A stretch of 64,000 nucleotides of DNA from JBGSTR01 sp963707135 (GTDB lineage: Bacteria; Pseudomonadota; Gammaproteobacteria; Chromatiales; Chromatiaceae), in assembly GCA_963707135.1 (NCBI GenBank), contig CAVPOY010000024.1:248001-312000 (forward strand), read 5' to 3'. Positions within the stretch are counted from its first letter, which is position 1; each line of letters starts with the position of its first letter. Of this stretch, positions 31,074-39,824 are shown piece after piece. A program made the position numbers and the translations under genes. The notes below the pieces were generated by a model. It was not told the origin of the DNA, ran no database searches, and saw only the letters and a list, made by a program, of their open reading frames with translations.

Positions 31074-32085
31074 GCTCGGCTTCCATTTCGCCCAACCGGC
31101 CTGGTTCTGGGGCCTGCTGGCGCTGATCCCGGTGGCCATCTGGCTGATGCGCAGCGCCGCGCGAGCCGCCCGCTCGCCGGTCCACCGGTACGCGGACGCT
31201 CACCTGCTGCCTTACCTGACCGGTACCCGAGACCTCCAGACCCATGAGCGCTGGAGCCGCTTCCTGCGCTGGTCGCTGCTCTGGGCCCTGCTGCTGGCGG
31301 CCATGGCGGGGCCGCGGTGGAATTTCGCGGACGTCCGGCTGTTCCATCCCGGCAACAACCTGCTGGTGCTGCTCGACATCTCCCGCTCCATGCAGGCGGA
31401 CGACGTCAGCCCCTCCCGGCTCGCGCGCGCCCGGCAGGAGATACAGGACCTGATCGTCTACAACCGGGAGGTGCGCCTCGGGCTGATCGCCTTCGCCTCG
31501 GTGCCCCACGTCCTGTCGCCGATCACCGAGGACACCTATACCATCCTGAACGCCCTTCCGGCCCTATCCACGGACCTCGCCAGCCTGCAGGGCAGTCGGC
31601 TGGGCCCGGCGCTGGACCGGGCCGAGACCCTGCTCGCGGGACTTCCTGCGGACAGCGCCCGGTCCATCCTGCTGATCTCGGACGGCGATTTCGACGAGCC
31701 CGATCTGCTGGAGCGAGTCCAGCAACTGGCCGAGAAAGGCGTCAAGCTCCACGTGCTGGGGATCGGAACCGAAGACGGGGCCCGTGTGCCGGCGCCGCGC
31801 GGCGGCTGGATCACCGACCGCGGGGGCCAGCCGGTGATCTCGGTCCTGAACGAGTCGATGCTCGAGGAGTTGGCGAACGCCGGTGGCGGCCTGTACCGCG
31901 AGGCCGACTATCGCGACGGTGACACCGGCGACATCCTGGAGGCCGCGGCCGTCTCACGGCTGCCGCCACAGGCGGGCGACCAGCGCACCCGGATCTGGAA
32001 CGAGCGGTATTGGCTCCCGGTTCTACTGGTGGCCGGTCTCCTGGTGCCACAGTTCCGGGGCCGGTGGCGGAGGCGCGTGTCATGA
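31066..32085 (+). CDS. VWA-domain membrane protein, BatB-like
   Basis: A 339-residue protein with two N-terminal TM helices (about residues 10-25 and 60-78), a VWA domain and one TM near the C-terminus. MIDAS residues are visible in VLLDISRSMQADDV (DxSxS) and LLISDGDFDEPDLLE. GTG 31066 gives the same 8-bp overlap seen at the preceding junction; GTG 31057 is an alternative. It ends in an ATGA overlap with the TPR protein gene. Confidence 0.9.
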   Translation: MPELGFHFAQPAWFWGLLALIPVAIWLMRSAARAARSPVHRYADAHLLPYLTGTRDLQTHERWSRFLRWSLLWALLLAAMAGPRWNFADVRLFHPGNNLLVLLDISRSMQADDVSPSRLARARQEIQDLIVYNREVRLGLIAFASVPHVLSPITEDTYTILNALPALSTDLASLQGSRLGPALDRAETLLAGLPADSARSILLISDGDFDEPDLLERVQQLAEKGVKLHVLGIGTEDGARVPAPRGGWITDRGGQPVISVLNESMLEELANAGGGLYREADYRDGDTGDILEAAAVSRLPPQAGDQRTRIWNERYWLPVLLVAGLLVPQFRGRWRRRVS

Positions 32086-34027
32086 CGCGCCTCCCGATCG
32101 CCGCCGCGATTGCGGCAACCCTGAGCCTGCCGTCCGGGGCCTGGGCCGGCTGGTTCAAGAACAGCGACCAGGAGGCCCTGGAGGCCTACCGCAAGGGCGA
32201 TTACTCGGCGGCCGCCGAGGGCTTCTCGGACGCCTATCGGCGCGGTGTCGCCCTCTACCGAGCCGGACGCTACTCGGATGCGGCCCGCGCATTCGAGCAA
32301 TCCGACACCGGCGAAGATCGTCTGTCGGGCCGCTACAACCTCGGGAACGCGCGCTTCCAGCTGGGCGACTTCGCCGGCGCGGCCGCGGCCTTCGAGCAGG
32401 TCCTGAGCGCCGACCCGACCCACGACGACGCGGCCCACAACCTGGCCCTGGCCCGCGCCATGCTCGCGCGTCTGGAGCAGGAGGCGTACGAAAAACAAAA
32501 GGAAGAGCAGGAACGCAAGCAGCGGGAAGAGGAGCAGAAGAAGCAGGATCAGCAGCAGGACCAGCAGCAGCAGGATCAGCAGCAGCAGGATCAGCAGCAG
32601 CAGGACCAGCAGCAGCAGGACCAGCAGCAGCAGGACCAGCAGCAGCAGGATCAGCAGCAGCAGGATCAGCAGCAGCAGGATCAGCAGCAGCAGGACCAGC
32701 AGCAGCAGGACCAGCAGCAGCAGGACCAGCAGCAGCAGGACCAGCAGCAGCAGGATCAGCAGCAGCAGGATCAGCAGCAGCAGGATCAGCAGCAGCAGGA
32801 CAGCAGCAGCAGGATCAGCAGCAGCAGGATCAGCAGCAGCAGGATCAGCAGCAGCAGGACCAGCAGCAGCAGGATCAGCAGCAGCAGGACCAGCAGCAGC
32901 AGGATCAGCAGCAGCAGGACCAGCAGCAGCAGGACCAGCAGCAGCAGGATCAGCAGCAGCAGGATCAGCAGCAGGGCTCCGAGGGCGAGCAGAGCCAGGA
33001 GCAGCAGTCCGGGTCATCATCCGATACGGAGGAGAAAGGCGAGGCCGGAGGCGAACCCGACGAGGGCAAGAAGGGCGAACCGGACGAGCAGCAGACCGAG
33101 GGCACGTCGAGCGATGAGCGGGAGTCGCGTGAAGGCGACCGCTCCGACGAGGAGCCGACGAGCGAAGACAGCGGACGGCAGGACGAGCAGCCGAAAGATC
33201 AGGCCTCGCGCGCGGACGAGGAGAAGCAGACCGACGACCAGGCCGCCGGTAAGGACGAGCCTCAGGCGGAGGAGACCTCCGGCACGGAGAAAGACGAACA
33301 GGTCGACGAGCAGGCCGCGGGCAAGGAGGAGCCTCAGGCGGAAGAGACCCCCGGCACGGAGAAGGACGACCAGGCCTCGGAGAAGGCGCCCGGCGAGCAG
33401 CGGCAGGACGAGTCCGAGTCCGGAAAGGAACCCGACCGGGAGCGCCCCGAGGACGAGGCCAAGGGCGGCGAGGAGCCGCGTGAGCAGGAAGGCGCCGGCG
33501 AGGAGCCGCGCAAGCCCGAGGACGCGGCCGGCGACCAGGAGCGTCCGGACGAGGAGCGGCGCGATGAAGGCGGCGCACAGGAGCAGACCGGCGAGGGAAA
33601 GCGCCCCGAGGAGACCGAACAGGGCCGCACCGACGAGGGTGAGCCGCCGCCAGAGCGCGATGAGGAGACGGGCGCGGGCGAAGAGTCCCCGCCGGATAAG
33701 CGCGACTCAAGAGAGGGACGCCGCGATCGGCCCTCGGATGCCAGCCCGCCGGACACCGCTCCGAGGGACGGTGCCGCCGACGCCGTGGACCGATTCGATC
33801 AGCTCGGCCAGCAGCCGATGACCGACATGCCCGAGGACGCCCCTCAGGGAGACACCCCGGCGCTGGGCGGCATGGCCGCGATGGGTCCCGGTATGGCGGT
33901 CATCGAGCAGAGACTGCAGCAGGTGGAGGGCGATCCATCACTTCTCATCAGCAACCAGATGAAGCTCGAGGAGATGCGGATGATGCAGAGCTCGGGCGGT
34001 CCGCTCCGGGAGAGCCGGCCATGGTAG
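32082..34027 (+). CDS. TPR-domain Bat protein with long Gln/Asp repeat, interrupted by a frame break
   Basis: The N-terminus has a signal peptide (AAIAATLSLPSGAWAG) and TPR units (ALYRAGRYSDAARAFEQ ... YNLGNARFQLGDFAGAAAAF). A Lys/Glu coiled coil and then a Q-Q-Q-Q-D tract coded by 29 copies of a 15-bp unit follow. At 32800/32801 one base is missing from a unit. The starting frame then changes from Gln/Asp to Ser/Arg codons and would stop near 33821 without the family tail. The conserved C-terminal end (MAVIEQRLQQVEGDPSLLI ... LRESRPW, stop 34027) is in the other frame. A full-length product therefore requires the missing base or slippage. Confidence 0.85.
32544..32974 (+). repeat. 29-copy 15-bp coding minisatellite
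   Basis: The unit is CAGCAGCAGCAGGAY, coding QQQQD, with GAT/GAC as the only regular variation. I counted 29 Asp codon positions; the first unit is 3 bp shorter. One unit (around 32791-32801) lacks a single C, which shifts the frame of all following units. The near-perfect identity suggests recent expansion by slippage or unequal crossover. On the opposite strand it reads as a long Leu/Ile tract with no coding value. Confidence 0.95.
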
Positions 34028-35784
34028 CCGCGGTTTCGTCGACAGGCCGCCGTTCGCGCCGGGTCCTGATCGCCCTGGGCGCTTTGATGGCCGGTCTTGT
34101 TTGCTGGCTGGGGAGCGGCACCGCCTGGGCGTGGACCTACCCGCCCTACGGCCCTTACGCCCCGTACCCGCCTCAACAACAGGGCCAGTATGGGCAGGCG
34201 CCGTACCCGTACCAGAACCCCTACCAGAACTGGCAGTTTCCGCCGGTTCGGCCCGACAATTCCCAGGGCGTCCCGCCCAGTTACCAGCCCGCACCGCCGA
34301 GCCGCGCACCGGGGCAGGTGCCGGGCTATCAGCCCGGTTGGCCGAACGGGTATTCGCAGACCGCGGTTCAGAGTCCGTCCGCGCCGCCCAGGCTTGAGTG
34401 GTCCCTCGACGAGACCCAGCCCTATGTGCAGCAGAACCTGCTGCTGCGTCTGGAGCTGGTAAGCGCGGACAGCCTGACGGAGGCGGACCTGGACCTCCCC
34501 GGCAACGGCGATGCCCTGTTTCAGAAGCTCGAGGGCCCCGACGCAAGCTATCGCACCGGCAGCGACGGCCGACGCGAGGTGGTCAACAAGTTCGTGCTGA
34601 CCCTGACCCCGCTTCGCGCCGGCAGCCTGGAGCTCCCGCGCATTCGGGTCACCGGCACTCGGCCGGGCGCTTACGGCGGCAGCGAGCGTTATGAGGCGGT
34701 CGCGGACCGTCCGATCCGGCTTCAGGTTCGCCCGGCCATGACCTCGGTCCGACCCTGGCTGCCGCTGAAGTCGCTGAGCCTGAACGCATCGTTCGACAGT
34801 ACGGAGGATATCAAGGCGGGTCAGCCGATCACGCTCGCGCTGGAGCTCGCCGCCGCGGGGGGGCACGCGAGTCAGCTCCCCAGCCTCGAGGATCAGCTCC
34901 ACAGCCCGGACTTTCGCGTCTACCGGGAACAGGTCCTGACCGACAGCAGCCTTTCCGGCGACGGACGGGAGCTGCTGGGAAAACGTACCGAGTATTACAC
35001 CCTGGTCCCCCAGACCGGCGGTCGCCTGCATCTGCCGGAGATCAAGGTTCCCTGGTGGAGCGTCGAGCTGGGTACGCGGCAGGTCGCGAGCCTGCCCATC
35101 CATACTCTGGGTGTCGGCGCGCCGGGTGGGTCGCTCGGACTCGGGGCTGCGCCCGCCGGAGCGGGAGAGGGTTGGGGCAAGGTCTGGCTGCCGTTCGCGG
35201 CCCTGCTGCTGGTGCTTGCCGGATACTGGGGCGGCGTGCTGCTCAGAAGCCGCTCCCCGGGCGAAGGTCCCGGCCTGGCGGAGCGGCTGCGCAGTGGCCT
35301 GCGCACGACCGCCGATGTGGCGTCGGCCCAGGCCAGCGCGGCGGCCAGTGCGGCCATCCGGCGGCTCAATCCGGCCCCCATGGCCACACGGCTCGGGGCC
35401 TCGGCCACCGGCTTGCTGCCGCCGAGCAGCCATTTCCTGATGGCCGTTCGCAGTGCCAATCGGGCCCATGACCCTGCGGGCTGGTGTGCGCGGTTCGAGA
35501 AGGCCGCACGCGGACGTCTGCGCGTCCCGTCCAAGACAATGCTGCCGAACCTCACGGAGCGGATACTGTCACTGCGGCCCGGTGCCGACCGCGCCAAGCT
35601 CACGCGCCTGATGGAGCAGCTTGATGCGGCCCTCTACGGCAGACAGGACATCGATTTCCCGCGCTGGAAGCGCGATTTCATGCGTCAGGTCGGGCGCCGG
35701 GCCGGACTTTTCAGGTTCCCGCTAGCCGCTGATCACATAAAGAAGGCGCACCTTCCAGCGTTGAATCCAACGCCGGCGGTATAG
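34021..35784 (+). CDS. BatD-like (oxygen-tolerance) membrane protein with Pro/Tyr/Gln-rich N-terminus
   Basis: A 587-residue protein. It has a signal peptide (about residues 15-37) and a low-complexity region of about 75 residues rich in Pro, Tyr, Gln and Asn (PPYGPYAPYPPQQQGQYG...). The BatD beta-rich periplasmic domains follow (LDETQPYVQQNLLLRLEL; GSLELPRIRVTGTRPG; GGRLHLPEIKVPWWS). A TM helix sits near residue 382-402, and the cytoplasmic tail ends in FPRWKRDFMRQV. The ATG overlaps the end of the TPR gene. This is the last gene of the Bat-type operon. Confidence 0.9.
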   Translation: MVAAVSSTGRRSRRVLIALGALMAGLVCWLGSGTAWAWTYPPYGPYAPYPPQQQGQYGQAPYPYQNPYQNWQFPPVRPDNSQGVPPSYQPAPPSRAPGQVPGYQPGWPNGYSQTAVQSPSAPPRLEWSLDETQPYVQQNLLLRLELVSADSLTEADLDLPGNGDALFQKLEGPDASYRTGSDGRREVVNKFVLTLTPLRAGSLELPRIRVTGTRPGAYGGSERYEAVADRPIRLQVRPAMTSVRPWLPLKSLSLNASFDSTEDIKAGQPITLALELAAAGGHASQLPSLEDQLHSPDFRVYREQVLTDSSLSGDGRELLGKRTEYYTLVPQTGGRLHLPEIKVPWWSVELGTRQVASLPIHTLGVGAPGGSLGLGAAPAGAGEGWGKVWLPFAALLLVLAGYWGGVLLRSRSPGEGPGLAERLRSGLRTTADVASAQASAAASAAIRRLNPAPMATRLGASATGLLPPSSHFLMAVRSANRAHDPAGWCARFEKAARGRLRVPSKTMLPNLTERILSLRPGADRAKLTRLMEQLDAALYGRQDIDFPRWKRDFMRQVGRRAGLFRFPLAADHIKKAHLPALNPTPAV

Positions 35785-35799
35785 CCGACGCGGCTGAGT

Positions 35800-35817
35800 G
35801 CGGGGCCCGTGCCCCGC
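35800..35817. terminator. GC hairpin between convergent genes
   Basis: A perfect 7-bp stem GCGGGGC / GCCCCGC with the 4-nt loop CCGT lies 16 bp after the Bat operon stop and 6 bp before the end of the opposing gene. Its location suits a bidirectional transcription end, although no T run follows on either side. Confidence 0.5.
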
Positions 35818-35822
35818 CGTGC

Positions 35823-36239
35823 CTACCGCGTCTCGTATTCGGTCTTGGAACCGGTCAGGTCCCAGGCGAAGGTGCAGTCGAGATGGGACAGCACCGAGAT
35901 CATCCCGCTCTCGCCGTCCTCCACCATCACGGCGATGGGCGCCCGCCGGCCGAACTGCCTGTTTCCGCGCTTGACCCAGAGATTGCGCATCTCGGGGTTG
36001 CGCGGGAAGTAGGTATGGAGCGCCTCCTCGATACGCATCAGGTAGGCCACCCGGCGATCCACTCCGGGGTCCTCGGGAAACGCGGTCTCCTCCCGGAACC
36101 GGGCGATGTTTCGTGACTTCACGCTGTCCGGAAGCTGAAGAAGGGCCATGATGTCGCGCGCCCCTACGCCCCAGCCCTCGAGGAGGTCCATGGTGCGCCG
36201 GGTCAGGGACAATCGCTCGTCCAGGGTCATTTCAGTCAT
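35823..36239 (-). CDS. MbcA/ParS/Xre-type antitoxin (DUF2384) without visible toxin
   Basis: A 138-residue protein starting at ATG 36239. The N-terminal helical part (LDERLSLTRRTMDLLEGWGV ... LLQLPDSVKSRNIARFRE) resembles the Xre-like DNA-binding half. The C-terminal part has the DUF2384 toxin-binding pattern (NPEMRNLWVKRGNRQFGRRAPIAVM). Partners of this family are normally RES-domain toxins encoded next door. None is present here: neighbours are batD and spoT. It may be a domesticated regulator. Confidence 0.7.
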   Translation of the reverse strand: MTEMTLDERLSLTRRTMDLLEGWGVGARDIMALLQLPDSVKSRNIARFREETAFPEDPGVDRRVAYLMRIEEALHTYFPRNPEMRNLWVKRGNRQFGRRAPIAVMVEDGESGMISVLSHLDCTFAWDLTGSKTEYETR

Positions 36240-36372
36240 TGGTTTACTGCTCCGGGAATGACCGCGTCGCCGACGCGATCTGACTTTCAGAGATGGCGGC
36301 GGGTTGAGCGGGATGCAACCCGCGCACTGCGGCTGCAACGCCGGCAGGGGTCCTCGGACCGGTGGCCTCTGG

Positions 36373-38566
36373 CTAGCGGGCCACCCGTGTGATGCGGATC
36401 ACCAGCGGGATCTGACGGAGGCGCCGCATGATCCGCGCAAGGTGCTTGCGGTCGCTTACCGTCACCAGGAACTCGGTCGCGGAAGTCAGGCCGTCCTTCT
36501 CCCGGGAATGCACGTGCTCGATATTCGAGCCCTGCTCCGCAATTGCCCCGGCGACCACGGCCAGCGCGCCGCGCCGATTGCCGATCTCGACGCGGATCTC
36601 GACCGGAAACTCCCCGTCCGGGGCCGCCGCCCACTCGACGTCCAACCTCCTGTCCCGCCGCGTCTCGAAGCTGCCGAGGTTGTGGCACTCGCTGCGGTGG
36701 ACCACGATCCCACGCCCGGGATTGAACAGGGCCGAGATGCTGTCACCGGGTATAGGCCGGCAGCAGCGTGCAAAATTCACGACCATACCCTCGGTTCCGC
36801 GGATCGCCAATCGGTGGGGCGGCAAGTCCTCTGCCGGAGCAGGCGCGGGCGCCGCGCCCGCCCCCCTCTACCTCGAGAATACGGCGCGCGACCAGCGCCG
36901 GCAGGCGATTTCCGAGCCCGATGTCGCCAAGCAGGGCATCGAGGTCCGGCAGGCCCGCGTCCTCCAGATAGGCGGCGATACGAACCGGATCCACCCGGTC
37001 GAGGTCCGTCGCGAAGCCCGCCAGCTCCGCGTTCAGCAGCCGCTTGCCCAACACCTGCGCCTCGCGCTGCTTGAGGTTCTTCAGATAACCGCGGATATTG
37101 GCTCGGGCCTTGCCGGTGACGACGAAGTTCAACCAGGCCGGATTCGGCTTGGCCCCCGGGGCGTTGATGATCTCCACCGTCTGACCGCTGCGCAGCACGG
37201 TGCTCAGCGAGGCGAGCCGCCGGTCGATGCGGGCGGCCACGCCGGTGTTGCCCACGTCCGAGTGGATCGCGTAGGCAAAATCGACGACCGTCGCGCCACG
37301 CTTCAGGGTAAGAATCCGGCCCTTCGGCGTGAAGACATAGACCTCGGCCGGGAACAGGTCCACCTTGACGTGCTCGAGGAACTCTACCGAGTTGCCCGCG
37401 CCGCGCTGCATTTCGAGCAGATTCTGCAGCCACTCGGTGGCCATCGCCGGGGGGTTGGCGATCGACTGGCTCCCGGTCTTGTACATCCAGTGCGCGGCAA
37501 TGCCGGACTCGGCGTTCTGCTGCATGTCGTCGGTGCGGATCTGGATCTCGATCGGCACCCCCTGGGGCCCGAAGAGGACCGTGTGCAGCGACTGGTAGCC
37601 GTTCATCTTCGGGATGGCGATGTAGTCCTTGAACCGCCCCGGAACCGGCTTGAAAAGGTTATGCACCAGCCCGAGGACCCGGTAACAGGTATCGACCCGG
37701 TCTACGGTGACCCGGAAACCGAACACGTCCACGACCTCCGAGAACGCCCGCTTCTTGTCGCGCATCTTGCGGTAGATGCCGTAGAGGTGTTTGCGCCGGC
37801 CGACCACGCTGGCCGCTATCCCCTCCTGCTGCAAGCGCCGCTTGAGTGCCGTCTCGACGTTGGCTACCAGCTCCGAACGGACGCCGCTCGCCCGCTCCAC
37901 CGCGCGCTGGATTATCCGAAAACGCCAAGGCCAGAAATGCTGGAAGCCGAGCTCCTCGAGCTCGTTGCGCACGCTGTTGATACCAAGCCGGTTTGCGATG
38001 GGTGCGAAGATATCGAGCGTTTCACGGGAGATCCGCCGGCAGGACTCCCGGCGCATGACGCCGAGGGTTCGCATGTTGTGGAGCCGATCGGCGAGCTTGA
38101 TCATGATGACGCGAATGTCCCGCGTCATCGCCAACAGCATCTTCTGCAGGCTCGCGGCCTGGGCCTCGGCGCGGGAATCGAAGTCGATTCGGGATAGCTT
38201 GCTGACGCCGTCGACAAGCTCGGCGATCTCGTCATCGAAGGCGGCGGCCACCTGCTCCTTGGCGACCGGGGTATCCTCGATCACGTCGTGCAGCAGCGCC
38301 GCGATCAGGCATTTGTGGTCCATGCGCATCTCGGCGAGGATGCGCGCGACCGCGACCGGGTGGTAGATATAGGGCTCGCCGGACTTGCGCTTCTGCCCCT
38401 CGTGGGCCTCGGCACCGAAGAGGTAGGCGCGGTAGACCTCGCTGACCTGCTCGGGTTGCAGGTAACCCTCCAGGTAGCCGCAGAGGTCGCTGATCAGGTA
38501 GCGCTGCTTGTCCGCCGCGGCCTCGTCGGAAGCGCTCTCGATCGGAGACGCGGTGGCGGTCGCCAT
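36373..38566 (-). CDS. spoT: Bifunctional (p)ppGpp synthase/hydrolase SpoT, with a frame break
   Basis: Domains in order: HD hydrolase (HPVAVARILAEM ... LLHDVIEDTPV), synthetase (GRRKHLYGIYRKMRDKK; RVTVDRVDTCYRVLG), TGS (VYVFTPKGRILTLKRGAT) and, after a frame change, the conserved-cysteine and ACT domains (NFARCCRPIPGDSI; FPVEIRVEIGNRRGALAVVA). The frame changes at a run of six C on the plus strand (36861-36866). Removing one base joins both parts into about 730 residues, the expected size. Since SpoT hydrolase is normally needed for viability, a sequencing indel is likely. The ACT sensor part would be lost if the break is real. Confidence 0.92.
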
Positions 38567-38668
38567 GCTTTCACCAGGACCGTCGGGGGCACCCGCGGAC
38601 CGCGCCCGGGACGGTACAGGGAGCCCCGCTCCGCCACGCGCCGCCTGTAACCGGGTCCGCCACGGCGG

Positions 38669-38962
38669 TCAGCCTCGATCCGGGTCCGGGTCCGAGAGCT
38701 CGGCGGCCAACTCCTCGGCAAGCGCCTGCTCCAGCGCGGCGGCGGTCTCGTCCATCTCCTTCTGCGCGGCCTGGACCGTCTCACGGGTGATGTTTCCGGC
38801 GGCGATCTCGCGCAGGGCCATCACCGTGGGCTTGTCATTCTGCCAGGGCAGCATCGGCTCGACGCCGTTAGCCAGCTGGCGGGCCCGTTTGGTGGCCAGC
38901 AGGACAAGATCGAAGCGGTTGTCGACATGGTCGAGGCAATCCTCGACGGTGATTCGCGCCAT
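38669..38962 (-). CDS. rpoZ: RNA polymerase omega subunit
   Basis: A 97-residue protein starting MARITVEDCLDHVDNRFDLV with the conserved ATKRARQLANG and KPTVMALREIAAG segments. It binds beta-prime and helps RNA polymerase assembly and ppGpp response. It lies between gmk and spoT, the standard gammaproteobacterial order, all reading left. The tail is acidic and variable. Confidence 0.97.
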   Translation of the reverse strand: MARITVEDCLDHVDNRFDLVLLATKRARQLANGVEPMLPWQNDKPTVMALREIAAGNITRETVQAAQKEMDETAAALEQALAEELAAELSDPDPDRG

Positions 38963-39212
38963 TTGGCTATTCTCTCCTCAAACAAAAAACTGGGGCATCC
39001 GCGGCCTGGCCGGGAACCGGTCGAGTCAGAACGCGAGATACAGACGCACTTGTGAGGCCGGGCCCCGCTTCCGCGAGGCCCGAGCCGCTTGTCCGATTGG
39101 ATCTATCCGCGTGCTCAGTAAGGAACAGTGGGGACCCGAGGCACGCGCACAAGTACGCGTGAGAGTCAAGGTTAGCACATGCGTCGGTATTTTGACCGCC
39201 CAAAGGGCATCA

Positions 39213-39824
39213 TCAGCCCAGCCCCTCCAACAGGGAGCCCAGCCGGGCTCGCTGTCGAACCAGCCGCAGTCGCTCGGCGACGGCGATCGACTGGAGCCCG
39301 TCGAGGGCGTCCTCGAAGCGGTCGTTGACGACCAGGTAGTCGTACTCGGCGTAGTGGGCCATCTCCGCCCGGGCCTGCTGCATGCGCCGCGCGATCACGG
39401 TCTCGTCGTCGGTGCCGCGCCCGCGCAGGCGGCGCTCCAGCTCTGCGATAGTGGGCGGCAGCACGAAAATACCGACGGCGTCGGGCAGCCGCGCCCGCAC
39501 CTGCCGCGCGCCCTGCCAGTCGATCTCCAGGATCAGGTCACGGCCCTCGCCGAGACAGTCGCGAACATCCCGCTCCCGGGTACCGTAGAGGTTGCCGAAG
39601 ACCTCGGCGTGCTCCAGAAACGCCCCGTCCGCGACCGCCCGCCGGAACACACCGGAGTCCAGAAAATGGTAATGGACCCCGTCCTGCTCCCCCTCCCGGG
39701 GCGCGCGCGTCGTACAGGAGACCGACAGGCCGAGCGTCGGGTCGCGCGCCAGCAGCGCCTTGACCAGACTGGTCTTGCCGGCGCCGGACGGCGCCGAGAC
39801 GATGAATAGGGTGCCAGCGCTCAC
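39213..39824 (-). CDS. gmk: Guanylate kinase
   Basis: A 203-residue kinase (GMP + ATP to GDP). P-loop SAPSGAGKTSLVKALL, GMP-binding SCTTRAPREGEQDGVHYHF and the EIDWQGARQVRARLPDA segment are present. GTG 39824 was chosen because the protein then starts at SAGTLFIVSAPS as in the family. An ATG at 39878 would add 18 unconserved residues. In related genomes yicC lies directly upstream; here the restriction island separates the two. Confidence 0.95.
   Translation of the reverse strand: MSAGTLFIVSAPSGAGKTSLVKALLARDPTLGLSVSCTTRAPREGEQDGVHYHFLDSGVFRRAVADGAFLEHAEVFGNLYGTRERDVRDCLGEGRDLILEIDWQGARQVRARLPDAVGIFVLPPTIAELERRLRGRGTDDETVIARRMQQARAEMAHYAEYDYLVVNDRFEDALDGLQSIAVAERLRLVRQRARLGSLLEGLG

Noticed and set aside
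32544..32974. Possible CRISPR-like array
   Set aside because: Units are directly adjacent 15-mers without spacers and lie in a coding frame.
31908..33710. Long minus-strand open frame rich in Leu/Ile opposite the Bat TPR gene
   Set aside because: It is the antisense reading of the QQQQD repeat; no start context, no family pattern, and the sense gene is clearly real.
36861..36866. Programmed ribosomal frameshift in spoT
   Set aside because: A C6 run on the plus strand (G6 in mRNA) is not a known slippery site of this gene family, and coaBC has a similar homopolymer break, so a read error is simpler.
38963..39212. RNA gene in the rpoZ-gmk gap
   Set aside because: No tRNA cloverleaf or other recognisable fold could be drawn.
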